A stretch of DNA of 64,000 nucleotides from contig CAWCPQ010000002.1 of NCBI GenBank assembly GCA_963797535.1, positions 310,001 to 374,000 on the forward strand, read 5' to 3'. The stretch is from JAWWOL01 sp963797535 (GTDB lineage Bacteria; Actinomycetota; Actinomycetes; JAWWOL01). The notes under the pieces were generated by a model. It did no database searches. It saw only the letters and a list, made by a program, of their open reading frames with translations, and was not told the DNA's origin. Both the position numbers and the translations under genes were made by a program. Shown one piece after another: positions 16,488-24,847 of this stretch (within the stretch, counting starts at the first letter, position 1; every line of letters begins with the position of its first letter).

Positions 16488-17340
16488 CCTGCAACCGGCG
16501 GTGGCGCCGGCGCCGGATTGCCGTACCAGCAAGGACAATCGCGGCGCCCACGATCATCGGGGTCGCGCTGGCCGTCGCCGCGGGGACACCGTGATAGGAC
16601 CGCGGTGAGAGCCATCGCATTCGCGACGGCGGCCAGATGATGGCGAATGCGCGGCCGATCACGTCCTTCTCCGGAACCGTGGCCGGGCGGATCAGCCGGG
16701 AGTCCTGCGAGGCGTTGCGGTGGTCGCCCATCACCCACAATCGGCCGGCCGGGACCGTGACCGCCGTGAAGGTCTTGTTGGCGTCGGTCTGACCCGGATC
16801 GACGTAGACGTAGGGCTCGTCGATGCCGACCCCGTTGACCATGACCCGGCCCTTGGCGTCACAGCAGGCGACCGTGTCGCCGGGCAGCCCGATCACCCGC
16901 TTGATGTAGTCGGTGCCCTTGGGCGTCAGGCCCACGAAGTCGGCAACCCGGTGGATCGTCCGGCTCACGAGGTTGGTCGGCACGGCCTCGACCGCGCCCT
17001 CGTCGGGGTAGTTGTCCTTGCCGTCGAACACGACGATGTCGCCGCGGCGGATGTCACGCAGGTGGTAGACCAGCTTGTTCACCATCACCCGGTCACCACG
17101 GCAGCCCGGACACCCGTGCAGCGTCTGCTCCATCGACCCGGACGGGATGAAGAACGCCTGGAACAAGAACGTCTTGATCAGCACCGCCAGCCCCACCGCG
17201 ATGATCACCAGGATCGGCAGCTCCTGCCAGAAGCTCAGCCGCGACCGGTGCTGGGGGGCGGCCGCAGCGGCAGTCCCGCCCTGCACCGCGTCAGTGTCAG
17301 CCCCCGGCTCGGGCACCGGGTCGGAATCCCCGACGGTCAA
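16390..17340 (-). CDS. lepB: Signal peptidase I, first tandem copy
   Basis: A type I signal peptidase of 316 residues that removes signal peptides outside the membrane. After a short cytoplasmic tail, one membrane helix (LPILVIIAVGLAVLIKTFLF) leads to box B FIPSGSMEQTL with the nucleophilic serine. The general-base lysine is in DYIKRVIGLPGD, and box E is VMGDHRNASQDSR. A second hydrophobic stretch and an Arg-rich tail end the recognisable protein. The last 40-50 residues, encoded where it overlaps pmt, look unnatural, so the true C-terminus may lie earlier. The start TTG at 17340 has an AAAGG ribosome-binding site. The catalytic core is almost identical to the second copy upstream. Confidence 0.93.
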   Translation of the reverse strand: MTVGDSDPVPEPGADTDAVQGGTAAAAAPQHRSRLSFWQELPILVIIAVGLAVLIKTFLFQAFFIPSGSMEQTLHGCPGCRGDRVMVNKLVYHLRDIRRGDIVVFDGKDNYPDEGAVEAVPTNLVSRTIHRVADFVGLTPKGTDYIKRVIGLPGDTVACCDAKGRVMVNGVGIDEPYVYVDPGQTDANKTFTAVTVPAGRLWVMGDHRNASQDSRLIRPATVPEKDVIGRAFAIIWPPSRMRWLSPRSYHGVPAATASATPMIVGAAIVLAGTAIRRRRHRRLQVRSSSGTASGSARSRPRSRPLPGPGRGTRSRR

Positions 17341-17403
17341 GGGTGCGCGCCTTTCTCGGGTACGGTTTGGCAGCGTCGGACCCCGCAGATCTCAGGGACG
17401 CTT

Positions 17404-17415
17404 GCCACGCTACCC
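17404..17415 (-). promoter_or_regulatory. Putative lepB copy 1 promoter element
   Basis: On the minus strand GGGTAGCGTGGC contains TAGCGT, a plausible actinobacterial -10. The same twelve bases lie at nearly the same distance before lepB copy 2, suggesting the promoter was duplicated along with the gene. Confidence 0.4.
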
Positions 17416-17452
17416 GCCCACCACAGCCCCGGCGGTCAAGACGAAGCGCGTC

Positions 17453-18376
17453 CTAGCCGCCAGTCGCGACGGGGCAACGCCGACGCCGGCGTTCGCGTCG
17501 CCTGCGCACCCCGGAAGTGCCCAGGACCAGCACTGTCGCCAGCAGCATGGGAGCGGCACCGGCCATCTTCGCCGGGACGCCGTGGTAGGTCTGCGGCGAC
17601 AGCCAATCCCACCGCGACGGCGGCCAGATGATGGCGAACGCGCGACCGATCACGTCTTTCGCCGGTACGGCGCCGACGAAGCGTGAGTCCTGCGACATGT
17701 TGCGGTGGTCGCCCATCACCCACAGCTCGCCCGCTGGCACGGTGACCGCCGTGAAGGTCTTGTTGGCGTCGGTCTCACCGGGGTCGACGTAGACGTAGGG
17801 CTCGTCGATGCCGACCCCGTTGACCATGACCCGGCCCTTGGCGTCACAGCACGCGACCGTGTCGCCGGGCAGCCCGATCACCCGCTTGATGTAGTCGGTG
17901 CCCTTGGGGGTCAGGCCCACGAAGTCGGCGACGTCGTGGATCACCCGGCTCACGATGTTGCCGGGCTCCGCCGTCGGAGCACTCTCGTCCGAGTAGTTGT
18001 CCTTGCCGTCGAACACGACGATGTCGCCGCGGCGGATGTCACGCAGGTGGTAGACCAGCTTGTTCACCATCACCCGGTCACCACGGCAGCCAGGACACCC
18101 GTGCAGCGTCTGCTCCATCGACCCGGACGGGATGAAGAACGCCTGGAACAAGAACGTCTTGATCAGCACCGCCAGCCCCACCGCGATGATCACCAGAATC
18201 GGCAGCTCCTGCCAGAAGCTCAGCCGCGGCCGACGCTGCGACGGCGTGGCGTTGGTGGTGGCCTCGGCGCCGACGGGCTGGCCCACGGTGTCGGCTGCCG
18301 TGCTCCCGGCGCTGGGGGAGGCTGCGTCGCGCTGGGCGTCGTCGGCTTGCACCGGGTCGGGATCCCCGACGGTCAC
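17453..18376 (-). CDS. lepB: Signal peptidase I, second tandem copy
   Basis: A 307-residue type I signal peptidase with the same architecture as its neighbour: membrane helix, box B FIPSGSMEQTL, DYIKRVIGLPGD with the catalytic lysine, box E VMGDHRNMSQDSR, a C-terminal hydrophobic segment and an arginine cluster. The two copies agree almost base for base through the catalytic core. They differ in the N-terminal Pro/Ala-rich tail, in the loop after KDNY (SDESAPTAEPGN against PDEGAVEAVPTN) and in the C-terminus. The start GTG at 18376 has a GGAAGG site ten bases upstream. Both catalytic pairs are intact, so both should be active. Multiple signal peptidases are known in Streptomyces. Confidence 0.93.
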   Translation of the reverse strand: MTVGDPDPVQADDAQRDAASPSAGSTAADTVGQPVGAEATTNATPSQRRPRLSFWQELPILVIIAVGLAVLIKTFLFQAFFIPSGSMEQTLHGCPGCRGDRVMVNKLVYHLRDIRRGDIVVFDGKDNYSDESAPTAEPGNIVSRVIHDVADFVGLTPKGTDYIKRVIGLPGDTVACCDAKGRVMVNGVGIDEPYVYVDPGETDANKTFTAVTVPAGELWVMGDHRNMSQDSRFVGAVPAKDVIGRAFAIIWPPSRWDWLSPQTYHGVPAKMAGAAPMLLATVLVLGTSGVRRRRERRRRRCPVATGG

Positions 18377-18437
18377 AGGTGTGCGCCTTCCTCTGGACAC
18401 GACTGACTGATGGCGGGGCAACCCGCGGTGGGCGCCT

Positions 18438-18449
18438 GCCACGCTACCC
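18438..18449 (-). promoter_or_regulatory. Putative lepB copy 2 promoter element
   Basis: GGGTAGCGTGGC on the minus strand, containing a TAGCGT -10, about 62 bases before the GTG. It is identical to the element before copy 1. Confidence 0.4.
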
Positions 18450-18528
18450 GGTCAGTTCGTGAACGGCGTGCTCCCGTGGGGGGTTCCCGGTCCGGCGAGA
18501 AAGAGACCCGTCAGCGGTGCGGGCGCGG

Positions 18529-19119
18529 TCAGGCCTTGGCGCCGAACGTGCGGAGGACGTGCTCGAGCGTCGAGGTGAGCAGCTCCTGGGTCGCCTCGCG
18601 GGTGGCCTCGCCGCGCAACCAACGTCGCGTGGCGGCGCGGTTCAGTCCCGTCCAGCACTCCAGCGCGAAGCGCAGCCGGGGCGAGTCCGCGGCGATGTCG
18701 CCGTGGAAGGCCGTGACCAGCGCGACCGCACGGCGCATCAGGTCGCCCACGACGCGCGCCACTTCCGGGTCGCCGACGTCCTCACCGGGTGCCATGGTGG
18801 CTAGCCAGATCGTCCTGTTCGCCTCGGTCCAGTCGAGCCACCGCGACACGGTGTCGGCCACCCGCGCGTGGGCGCTGCGCCCCGCGGGCGGTCTCAGACG
18901 TTCCTCACGGACGGCGCCGATCCGCTCGAGCAAGGCCAGATAGACCTCCTTGCGTCCGCCGAAGTAGTGGTGCACCAGACCCCGCGTCACACCGGCGGAG
19001 TCCGCGATGTCGTCGATCGAGACGCCGGCGTAGCCGCGCTCGGCGAACAACTCATTGGCTGAGTCGAGGATTTGCTCGCGCCGCTGGCCGGCGGCCAGAC
19101 GCTGGTAGCCCGGAGTCAT
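18529..19119 (-). CDS. TetR/AcrR family transcriptional regulator
   Basis: A 196-residue TetR-type repressor. The N-terminal helix-turn-helix is standard (REQILDSANELFAERGYAG, then SIDDIADSAGVTRGLVHHYF at residues 32-51). The C-terminal ligand domain is helical and Arg/Trp-rich; no ligand can be inferred. It starts at ATG 19119. Only 21 bases separate this start from the -35 of the divergent exported-protein gene, and that promoter carries a perfect AACTGTCAGTT palindrome. This points to autoregulation and control of the neighbour. The same promoter block recurs before a second exported-protein gene at 20283, so both may belong to its regulon. Confidence 0.92.
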   Translation of the reverse strand: MTPGYQRLAAGQRREQILDSANELFAERGYAGVSIDDIADSAGVTRGLVHHYFGGRKEVYLALLERIGAVREERLRPPAGRSAHARVADTVSRWLDWTEANRTIWLATMAPGEDVGDPEVARVVGDLMRRAVALVTAFHGDIAADSPRLRFALECWTGLNRAATRRWLRGEATREATQELLTSTLEHVLRTFGAKA

Positions 19120-19140
19120 GACTCATAGGTGATCAGTTAA

Positions 19141-19185
19141 TTGGCGATTCGTCAACTGTCAGTTATCATTCTGTCAACAACGCGG
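19141..19185 (+). promoter_or_regulatory. Promoter/operator block A (shared with block B)
   Basis: TTGGCG (19141-19146), 17 bases, TATCAT (19164-19169) makes a good sigma-A promoter. The spacer contains the palindrome AACTGTCAGTT. GTCAAC occurs in the spacer and again after the -10. Almost the whole 45-base block recurs at 20187-20231. It sits between the TetR gene and the divergent exported-protein gene, so it is the probable TetR operator. Confidence 0.65.
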
Positions 19186-19442
19186 GGGCATCTGGCGCTG
19201 CTGCATCGGGATAGGCGACGACGAAAGCGCACCCACCGTGGTGCTGCACCAGCTGTCGCATGTGATCGCCCACACGGATCCCCACGGCGAGTTCGCTCAG
19301 GTGCGCCGGGCCGCAGCAGGGAGATCAGGGCCAGCTGTCGCTCCAAACGGAAACGTCTACGGACGGTGCTACTCGGGATGACCTCCCGAGCGGTTTCCGC
19401 CTGGCCGGATGTCCCGACCGGATCCTCACAAGGAGTACCAAC
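19186..19442 (+). other. Long 5' leader of the 218-residue exported protein
   Basis: About 260 bases separate promoter block A from the GTG start. I see no convincing gene, riboswitch consensus or strong terminator-like hairpin in it. An AAGGAG ribosome-binding site lies at its end. Confidence 0.35.
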
Positions 19443-20099
19443 GTGCGCAAGTCAACGATTGTCACGGCCGGAGCACTGACTGCGAGCTTGCTCGTGCTGC
19501 CCGGTGCGGCACTGGCGTCCAACGGTCACGCGTGGCTGCTCGGTGCCGGCAACACGGAGACCAAGACCACCACGGTCACCAACTCCGCTGGCACCCCGCT
19601 CAGCCTCCACGCCAAGTCGGGCTACGCCCCGCTGGCGGTCAACTCGTCCAAGACGGTGACCAAGCTCTCGTCCGACTACCTTGACGGGCTGTCCTCCGGC
19701 TCCTTCGCCAGGGTCAGTGGCAAGACCGGCACGATCGTGCATGACGGCACCTCTGACGCTAAGGGTGCGCACTGCCCGAGCGGCACGGTGTTCGTCTCCG
19801 GCGGCGGCATCTCCAAGGGCATCGGTCAGGCCGGTGCCAATCTCGTCTACTCCGGCCCCGACTGGGATGCCAACACCGAGGCCCTCATCCCGAACTCGTG
19901 GCTCGTGCTCGACAACTCTGGGTATGCCACGATTTCGTTCGTGACCTGCTACTCCCCGTCCGGTGCTGCGATCCACGGTGCGGCGACGACCCTTGGTGGT
20001 CTCACGGGCGCCAGCACCACCTCGGCGTCGAGCTCGTCGTACCACTCAGCTGCGGCCTCCAAGAAGGCCAGCCAGTTCCGGGCCGTTCAGGCCAAGTAG
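19443..20099 (+). CDS. Exported protein with LDG motif, unknown function
   Basis: A 218-residue protein with a signal peptide (MRKSTIVTAGALTASLLVLPGAALAS). The next part contains SAGTPLSLHAKSGYAPLAVNSSKTVTKLSSDYLDG. This resembles a motif seen in many actinobacterial exported proteins and in phage-fibre-like sequences, where a short strand region ends in LDG. Two cysteine-containing segments (AHCPSGTVFVSGGG and SFVTCYSPSG) could form one disulfide. The C-terminus is Ser/Ala-rich. The GTG at 19443 has an AAGGAG site. It is expressed from promoter block A, divergent from tetR, and is followed by a hairpin. No named function is recognised; a surface or structural role is only a guess. Confidence 0.75.
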   Translation: MRKSTIVTAGALTASLLVLPGAALASNGHAWLLGAGNTETKTTTVTNSAGTPLSLHAKSGYAPLAVNSSKTVTKLSSDYLDGLSSGSFARVSGKTGTIVHDGTSDAKGAHCPSGTVFVSGGGISKGIGQAGANLVYSGPDWDANTEALIPNSWLVLDNSGYATISFVTCYSPSGAAIHGAATTLGGLTGASTTSASSSSYHSAAASKKASQFRAVQAK

Positions 20100-20111
20100 T
20101 TCTGAGGGCAA

Positions 20112-20144
20112 GGCGGGGTCGCCGTGCGCTAGCGGCCCCGCCTG
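20112..20144 (+). terminator. Putative terminator after the 218-residue exported protein
   Basis: AGGCGGGGTCGC (20112-20123) pairs with GCGGCCCCGCCT (20133-20144) with one G-T pair. There is no T-run, as is common in high-GC actinobacteria. Confidence 0.6.
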
Positions 20145-20186
20145 ACCCCTGCGCAGGCTGGTCATGGTCAAGAGATCACCGAGTAA

Positions 20187-20231
20187 TTGGCGATCCGTCA
20201 ACTGTTTGTTATCATTCCGTCAACAACGCGG
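20187..20231 (+). promoter_or_regulatory. Promoter/operator block B (shared with block A)
   Basis: TTGGCG (20187-20192), 17 bases, TATCAT (20210-20215), with the same GTCAAC boxes in the spacer and just after the -10 as block A. Here no divergent gene exists, so conservation of the boxes points to a shared operator, not a second promoter. The start codon lies about 60 bases further on. Confidence 0.65.
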
Positions 20232-20282
20232 CCAGCGCCGCCCTCACGTCGCAGGCCGCGGCGCAACGCAGTAAGGACAAGC

Positions 20283-22790
20283 ATGCGCAAGACCCGCGCG
20301 CTCTCCAGCACGCTCGCCGTGGCCGTCGTGGCCGGCACCCTTTCCCTCGTCCCGCTCGCGGCCGCCGTCGCCGCCCCGAGCACCGGCACGACTTTCGACC
20401 TGCCGTCCTACGACGGCACCTTCACCGGCGCCGCCGGCAACCGGCACACCAACTACCGCACCGACGCCGGCCAGGGCTTCACGCTGGCCGATCTCGGTCC
20501 GGCCGGGCAAGCCACGTTCAGCACGGTCGTGCGTGCGGACGCCGCCGCCGCCAACTGGACCAATGACGGTGAGCTCGAGGCAGTCGGCTTCGTCCGCCAG
20601 ATCGCTGGCGAGACCTTCGTCAGCAATGGCGACACCTTCACCGGTGGCAACCCGCTGGGCACGCCGCAGCACGACGGGGACCCGGTCGTGTTCGGCCAGT
20701 ACAACGGCGGTGGCGCTGGCAACCCCTTCTGCGCCAACGGGAAGTTCTTCCTGAACGGCAACTTCGTCTTCGGCCCTGGTGAGGAGTGCGCGCTCGTCAA
20801 CGACGACGCCACGCAGACCGCGCCGGTGCTCGGTGGTGCGCAGCGCTTCACCGTCACGATCGATGCCGACGGCACATGGACCGGATCGGTCACCCCGCTC
20901 GACACGAACGGCAACCCCATCGCCGCAGAAGGATTCATCGGCGCCCACGCTGACCAGCAGTTCAGCGGCACGCTGCCCGGCGACGCGAATACTTCGTTCG
21001 TGCCGATGATCCGGCTGCGTGCCGGTGACACCAGCGGCGCCTGGTCCTACAACGTCAGTAACTCCAGCCTGGCAACGACCGGGTGGGACAACTGCCCCGT
21101 CACCGTCGACAACGCCACGCAGACCGCAACGCTCAAGGGCAACTGCACCACGGCGACCACGCTGGTCGTGCCCGACGGCTGGACGATCGACGGTGGCGAC
21201 CACACCATCACCGCGACCGAGGCCAACGGCACGACGTTCCACGGTGCTGTGCTGCAGAACAGCGGCGCCTCGATGAACGTCCGCCACCTCAAGATCGCGA
21301 CCACTGACGACTGGAACGGCGAGAGCAAGAACTCCTCCCCCGACGGCATCTTCGGCATCCGGCTGCTGCACGCCTCGGGCGAGCTCAGCAACGTCGCCAT
21401 CGACGGCATCTCTCACGGCAACGGCGTCAACGAGGGCAAGGGCGTCTTCGTCGACAACCAGGCAGGCACGGCGCACAAGACCGTCACCATGGACCACCTG
21501 ACCGTCAGCCGCTACCAGAAGAACGGTGTCGACGTCCGTGGTGACGTGTCGGCGACGCTGACCAACTCGACGATCGGGGCCACTGCATCGCCGACCGGCG
21601 CTCCGCTTGACGGCAAGATCGCGGGCAACTCGGTCGTCGTCCTGGGCGGCGCGGACGCAGTCATCAGCGACAACCACATCACCGGCAACGACTGGGACGG
21701 CGACAACTCCACCAACGCGACCGGCGTGCTGGCGCTGAACGCCGGCAAGGTCACCATCGAGCGCAACGTCCTCGACGGTGCCGGCACCGACGTCGCGGTT
21801 GACGTCGAGCACAGCCACAGCGTCACGGTGCAGTGCAACCTGCTCGGCCGCACGGCGGACAACAACGGTGGGATGGACATCTGGAACACGGGCGTCCTCG
21901 CGAGCGACACCCCCGGCCTGGTCGTCCGCGACAACACGGTCACGGGCTTCGCGACCGACGCTGATGGCACGAACAATGTCGTGAACCAGGGCCGCTGCGT
22001 CCCGGCGACGGCGACCGTCACGGTCACCGGCATCACCTCGACGGACGCGACGGTGCATTGGGCCGCTGGCAAGGCGAAGGACTACGCCCCGGTCACCGGC
22101 TGGGAGCTGGCCGGACCCTCGGGTTCGATCGACCTTCCTTCCGGCGTGACGTCGTACCACCTGACCGGCCTGCAGGCCGGCCATGCCTACCCCGTCAGCG
22201 TCCGGGCGGTCAACGTCTCCGGCCACGGCGGCTGGGCCGGATCGCTGCTGACCACCACGCCCACGCCCGGTCCGGTCGTGCACGCCGCGACGCTCACGTC
22301 CCCCCGCACGGTTGTGTACGGCGCCAAGGCGTCCGTTCGTGGTCGGCTGACCAGCAACGGCGTGGGTGCCCCGGCAACGACGGTGACGCTGTGGAAGCTG
22401 GACACCGGTCGCTGGGTGAAGGTCGGCACGGCCACCACCGCGGCTGACGGCACCTGGACGAGGGCCTTCACCCCGAACCGGACCGTCGCCGTGCGCGCCA
22501 CCGCGACCGGCTTCCCGACCGGGATCGGCACCGTGATCGTGGCCAGCAAGGTCACGGTCAAGGCCAAGGCACTCACCGCCAGGGTATGGGCGTCGCCGTC
22601 GCTCGCCGGTACGATCGCGGCGCTGCAGAAGCACTCCGGCTCGACGTGGGTCACGGTGGCCAGGGCGAAGCTGTCCTCGAAGTCCACGGCGACCTTCGTT
22701 GCCAAGTCGAAGGGCTACTACCGCGTCGTCGTGCACGCCGCGCGTGACATCGCCCAGGGCACCAGCGCCACGGTCATCCTGAAGAAGTAG
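20283..22790 (+). CDS. Large exported parallel beta-helix protein with fibronectin type III-like domain
   Basis: An 835-residue exported protein. After the signal peptide (to about residue 31, VAAPSTG) comes a roughly 250-residue beta-rich domain with two cysteines (NPFCANG, GEECALV). A right-handed parallel beta-helix region follows at about 290-580, recognisable by repeated DNxxTGN/ISDNHITGNDW turns of the pectate-lyase/DUF1565 type. A fibronectin type III-like domain covers about 580-670 (TVTGITSTDATVHWAAG to VSVRAVNVSG), and an Ig-like domain follows (VYGAKASVRGRL to TFVAKSKGYYRVVV). No catalytic set typical of pectinases is evident, so binding or polysaccharide processing are both open. 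ATG 20283 has an AAGGA site. Confidence 0.8.
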   Translation: MRKTRALSSTLAVAVVAGTLSLVPLAAAVAAPSTGTTFDLPSYDGTFTGAAGNRHTNYRTDAGQGFTLADLGPAGQATFSTVVRADAAAANWTNDGELEAVGFVRQIAGETFVSNGDTFTGGNPLGTPQHDGDPVVFGQYNGGGAGNPFCANGKFFLNGNFVFGPGEECALVNDDATQTAPVLGGAQRFTVTIDADGTWTGSVTPLDTNGNPIAAEGFIGAHADQQFSGTLPGDANTSFVPMIRLRAGDTSGAWSYNVSNSSLATTGWDNCPVTVDNATQTATLKGNCTTATTLVVPDGWTIDGGDHTITATEANGTTFHGAVLQNSGASMNVRHLKIATTDDWNGESKNSSPDGIFGIRLLHASGELSNVAIDGISHGNGVNEGKGVFVDNQAGTAHKTVTMDHLTVSRYQKNGVDVRGDVSATLTNSTIGATASPTGAPLDGKIAGNSVVVLGGADAVISDNHITGNDWDGDNSTNATGVLALNAGKVTIERNVLDGAGTDVAVDVEHSHSVTVQCNLLGRTADNNGGMDIWNTGVLASDTPGLVVRDNTVTGFATDADGTNNVVNQGRCVPATATVTVTGITSTDATVHWAAGKAKDYAPVTGWELAGPSGSIDLPSGVTSYHLTGLQAGHAYPVSVRAVNVSGHGGWAGSLLTTTPTPGPVVHAATLTSPRTVVYGAKASVRGRLTSNGVGAPATTVTLWKLDTGRWVKVGTATTAADGTWTRAFTPNRTVAVRATATGFPTGIGTVIVASKVTVKAKALTARVWASPSLAGTIAALQKHSGSTWVTVARAKLSSKSTATFVAKSKGYYRVVVHAARDIAQGTSATVILKK

Positions 22791-22798
22791 GCCCACCC

Positions 22799-22838
22799 GA
22801 AAGCGGCCCCGCACCTGGACAGGTGCGGGGCCGCTTTC
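22799..22838 (+). terminator. Strong terminator after the beta-helix gene
   Basis: A perfect 18-bp stem: GAAAGCGGCCCCGCACCT, a four-base loop, then its complement ending in GCTTTC. It begins eight bases after the stop codon. Confidence 0.9.
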
Positions 22839-23035
22839 ATGTTCAAGGGCAGAGAGGTTGCCCCCGGTGTCGGACGTTCGGTGGGCCCAGCCGCATCCGG
22901 TGCCTAACGCCGACGACGGGTCCCTCGATCGGCGGCGCGGCTCGATAGTGAGGTCGCACTCGGGCAAACCACACTCGAACGGCTGCTGCACTCGGCCTGT
23001 TCGAAGATCATTACCTCGAACTGCCGCTGACGGGG
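22839..23035. other. Intergenic stretch before tRNA-Ala
   Basis: Nothing recognisable on either strand: no gene, repeat or convincing promoter. Together with the flanking terminator and tRNA it forms a 363-base protein-free stretch. Confidence 0.3.
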
Positions 23036-23108
23036 TGGAGCACAGGAGATTCGAACTCCTGACCTCTGCGATGCGAACGCAGCGCTCTACCAACTGAGCT
23101 AGTGCCCC
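23036..23108 (-). tRNA. tRNA-Ala (anticodon CGC)
   Basis: A 73-base cloverleaf on the minus strand. The acceptor stem GGGGCAC pairs with GTGCTCC with one G-T pair. The D arm is TAGCTCAGTTGGTAGAGC and the T arm AGGAGTTCGAATCTCCT. The anticodon stem CTGCG/CGCAG holds the loop TTCGCAT, giving anticodon CGC, which reads GCG alanine codons. The 3' CCA is not encoded. Confidence 0.95.
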
Positions 23109-23153
23109 GGAACGGCTGCCGACGTTACCATGCCCGCCCGTGCCGCTTTGCCG

Positions 23154-24024
23154 TTAGTCGTTGACCGCGCGCCTGCGCTGGGACGAGTGGCCGAGGATGT
23201 CGTCGAGCTGGTCGAACTCGAACAGCTCCTCGTCCTCGTTCATCTGGTCGTAGACGTCGCCGCCACCGCCAGCAGGACCTACCGGAGGCGAACCGCGCGG
23301 CCCGCTGCTCAGCAGCGACTCCGTCGAACCAGCCGCCGGTCGGCGGAGCGACCGTCGGTTGCGCGACGACCGGCTTGGTGACGTAGGTCGGCAGCGTCAC
23401 GGGCACCGGAGCCCAGCTGCCGTCGGCCATCGCCGAAGCGGCCATCGTGGCCGGCGCCTCGACCCTTGCGGAGCCGGCCGGCGTACGGGAACCGCGGCGC
23501 GAGCGACTTGCCGTGGCTGCCTGCCGGCGAGCCCTGGCCCGACGACGGTCGATGGCTGCCTGGCGCTGGGCCTCGGCCCGCCCGTTGGTGACGTACATCA
23601 CCAGCAGGACGGAGCTGATGCCCACGGTCAGCCACCAGCGGCCACCGGAGCTGAGAGCCAAGGCGATGCACAGGGCAAGGGCCAGGGTCAGCAGGAGCAC
23701 CGTGCGGCGGCGCTTGGCGGCGACGGCCCTGCGGCGAGCGGCGACCCGCTCGGCGGGTGTCGCTGCTGCCGTTGCCAGCTCGGCGACGAACTCGGGTGCG
23801 GGGCTGACGACCGGGCGCCGCTCCTGCGCCGACTTGCGCTGCGCCAGGACCTCGCGCCGGCCGGGGACGTACGGCGTACGGCGGGAGAGGATGCGCAAGG
23901 CGTACGAGAAGCGGTCGACCGACCGAACCTCGGTCACGGTGTCGTGCTTACGGACCAGAGCCGGGACTAGCAGACTGCCCCACAGGGCAACAATGACGAC
24001 AAGGATGAGCCCGCTCAGGTTCAT
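23154..24024 (-). CDS. SepX/GlpR-like divisome membrane protein (frameshifted in this sequence)
   Basis: An actinobacterial membrane protein of about 290 residues when repaired. It begins MNLSGLILVVIVALWGSLLVPALVRKHD, then VRSVDRFSYALRIL. This N-terminal helix plus the motif before ILSRR matches the family of Streptomyces SepX, M. tuberculosis Rv0996 and Corynebacterium GlpR, the membrane receptor of the MoeA-like protein Glp. Two further hydrophobic segments follow an Arg/Ala-rich region. Near 23280 the frame shifts by one inserted base. The correct frame ends YDQMNEDEELFEFDQLDDIL and stops with TAA at 23154. The ATG has a GGAAGGAGG site. It lies downstream of galU-moeA-rimJ, the same neighbourhood as in mycobacteria. 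Confidence 0.8.
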
Positions 24025-24213
24025 CGTGCGTGGCCTCCTTCCGCTCGTGTGCGCCAGTGACGCTAGCGACAGGTGTGACGAACCCGGTGGACCTGGCTCG
24101 GTGTGTCGCCGTCTGTCTACTTCTCGTCCCGACTTGTGTTCGACGTCCAGCCGGTACATCCCGTTGTCATCGGGAGTTTCCCTGCCCGTGCGAGCCGCCG
24201 GCTGTGCTCCCGG

Positions 24214-24847
24214 CTAGTGCAGCGCTCTGGCCAGCCGCAGCAGGCCGCCAGCGGCCTGGGCACTGGTCAGCTCGTAGCGCAGGTGGTCACGCCAGGCTCC
24301 GGCGACGTGCAGGTGCGCCGGGCGCAGGTCCACCTCGCGGAAGCCGAGCTTCTCGACCACCCGACGGCTGGCGAGGTTGTCCGGCTGGATGTTGGCCTCC
24401 ACCCTGGGCAGCGTCGATGGTGGCGAAAGCGTGGTCGAGCACCAGGGCGAGGGCCCTGGTGGCGATGCCACGGCCGGTGAAGGCGTTGTCGACCCAGTAG
24501 CCCACGTAGGCCGCCTCTGCGGGTTCGCGGCCGAGGCTGCCGACCGTCACCTGACCGACGAGCGATCCGTCGAGGGCCACCGCGAACGGCAACGTGTTGC
24601 CGACGGCCGCGTCGTCGCGCAACCGAGCCAGGGTCACGGCGTAGCTGGACCAGGTGGCCGGCGGGGACGTGACCTGTCCGGGCGGGGTGACCTCCCAGGG
24701 CGCCAGTGCCGCCGCGGAGCCGCGCCTCGAGGCGACCCAGCGTCGGCCGTCACGCCAGCGCAGCGGGCGCACCGTCAGCCGACCGTCCTTGAGGGTGACC
24801 GGCCACGCCTCGGGTGGAAACGGCCCCGGTCCGAGCACGTAGCTCAC
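24214..24847 (-). CDS. rimJ: GNAT family N-acetyltransferase, RimJ-like (frameshifted in this sequence)
   Basis: A GCN5-related acetyltransferase of about 210 residues, the counterpart of mycobacterial Rv0995 in the galU-moeA-rimJ order. It starts LTVRPLRWRDGRRW after a short N-terminal tail. The central strand is GYWVDNAFTGRGIATRALALVLDHAF, carrying the acetyl-CoA loop with a GRGIAT form of RxxGxA. The C-terminal part VEANIQPDNLASRRVVEKLGF is the family hallmark and lies in another frame after one inserted base near 24405. The GTG at 24847 overlaps the mog stop by four bases. RimJ in E. coli acetylates ribosomal protein S5; the target here is unproven. Confidence 0.85.

Noticed and set aside
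19141..20285. Similar short peptides (MAIRQL...STTR) encoded at both promoter blocks
   Set aside because: The similarity comes from the shared promoter/operator sequence. The TTG start would lie on the -35 box, and the frames diverge right after the block.
20244..23093. A 949-residue minus-strand frame opposite the beta-helix gene
   Set aside because: It is antisense to a well-supported exported protein with signal peptide, start site and terminator, and crosses the tRNA-Ala gene.
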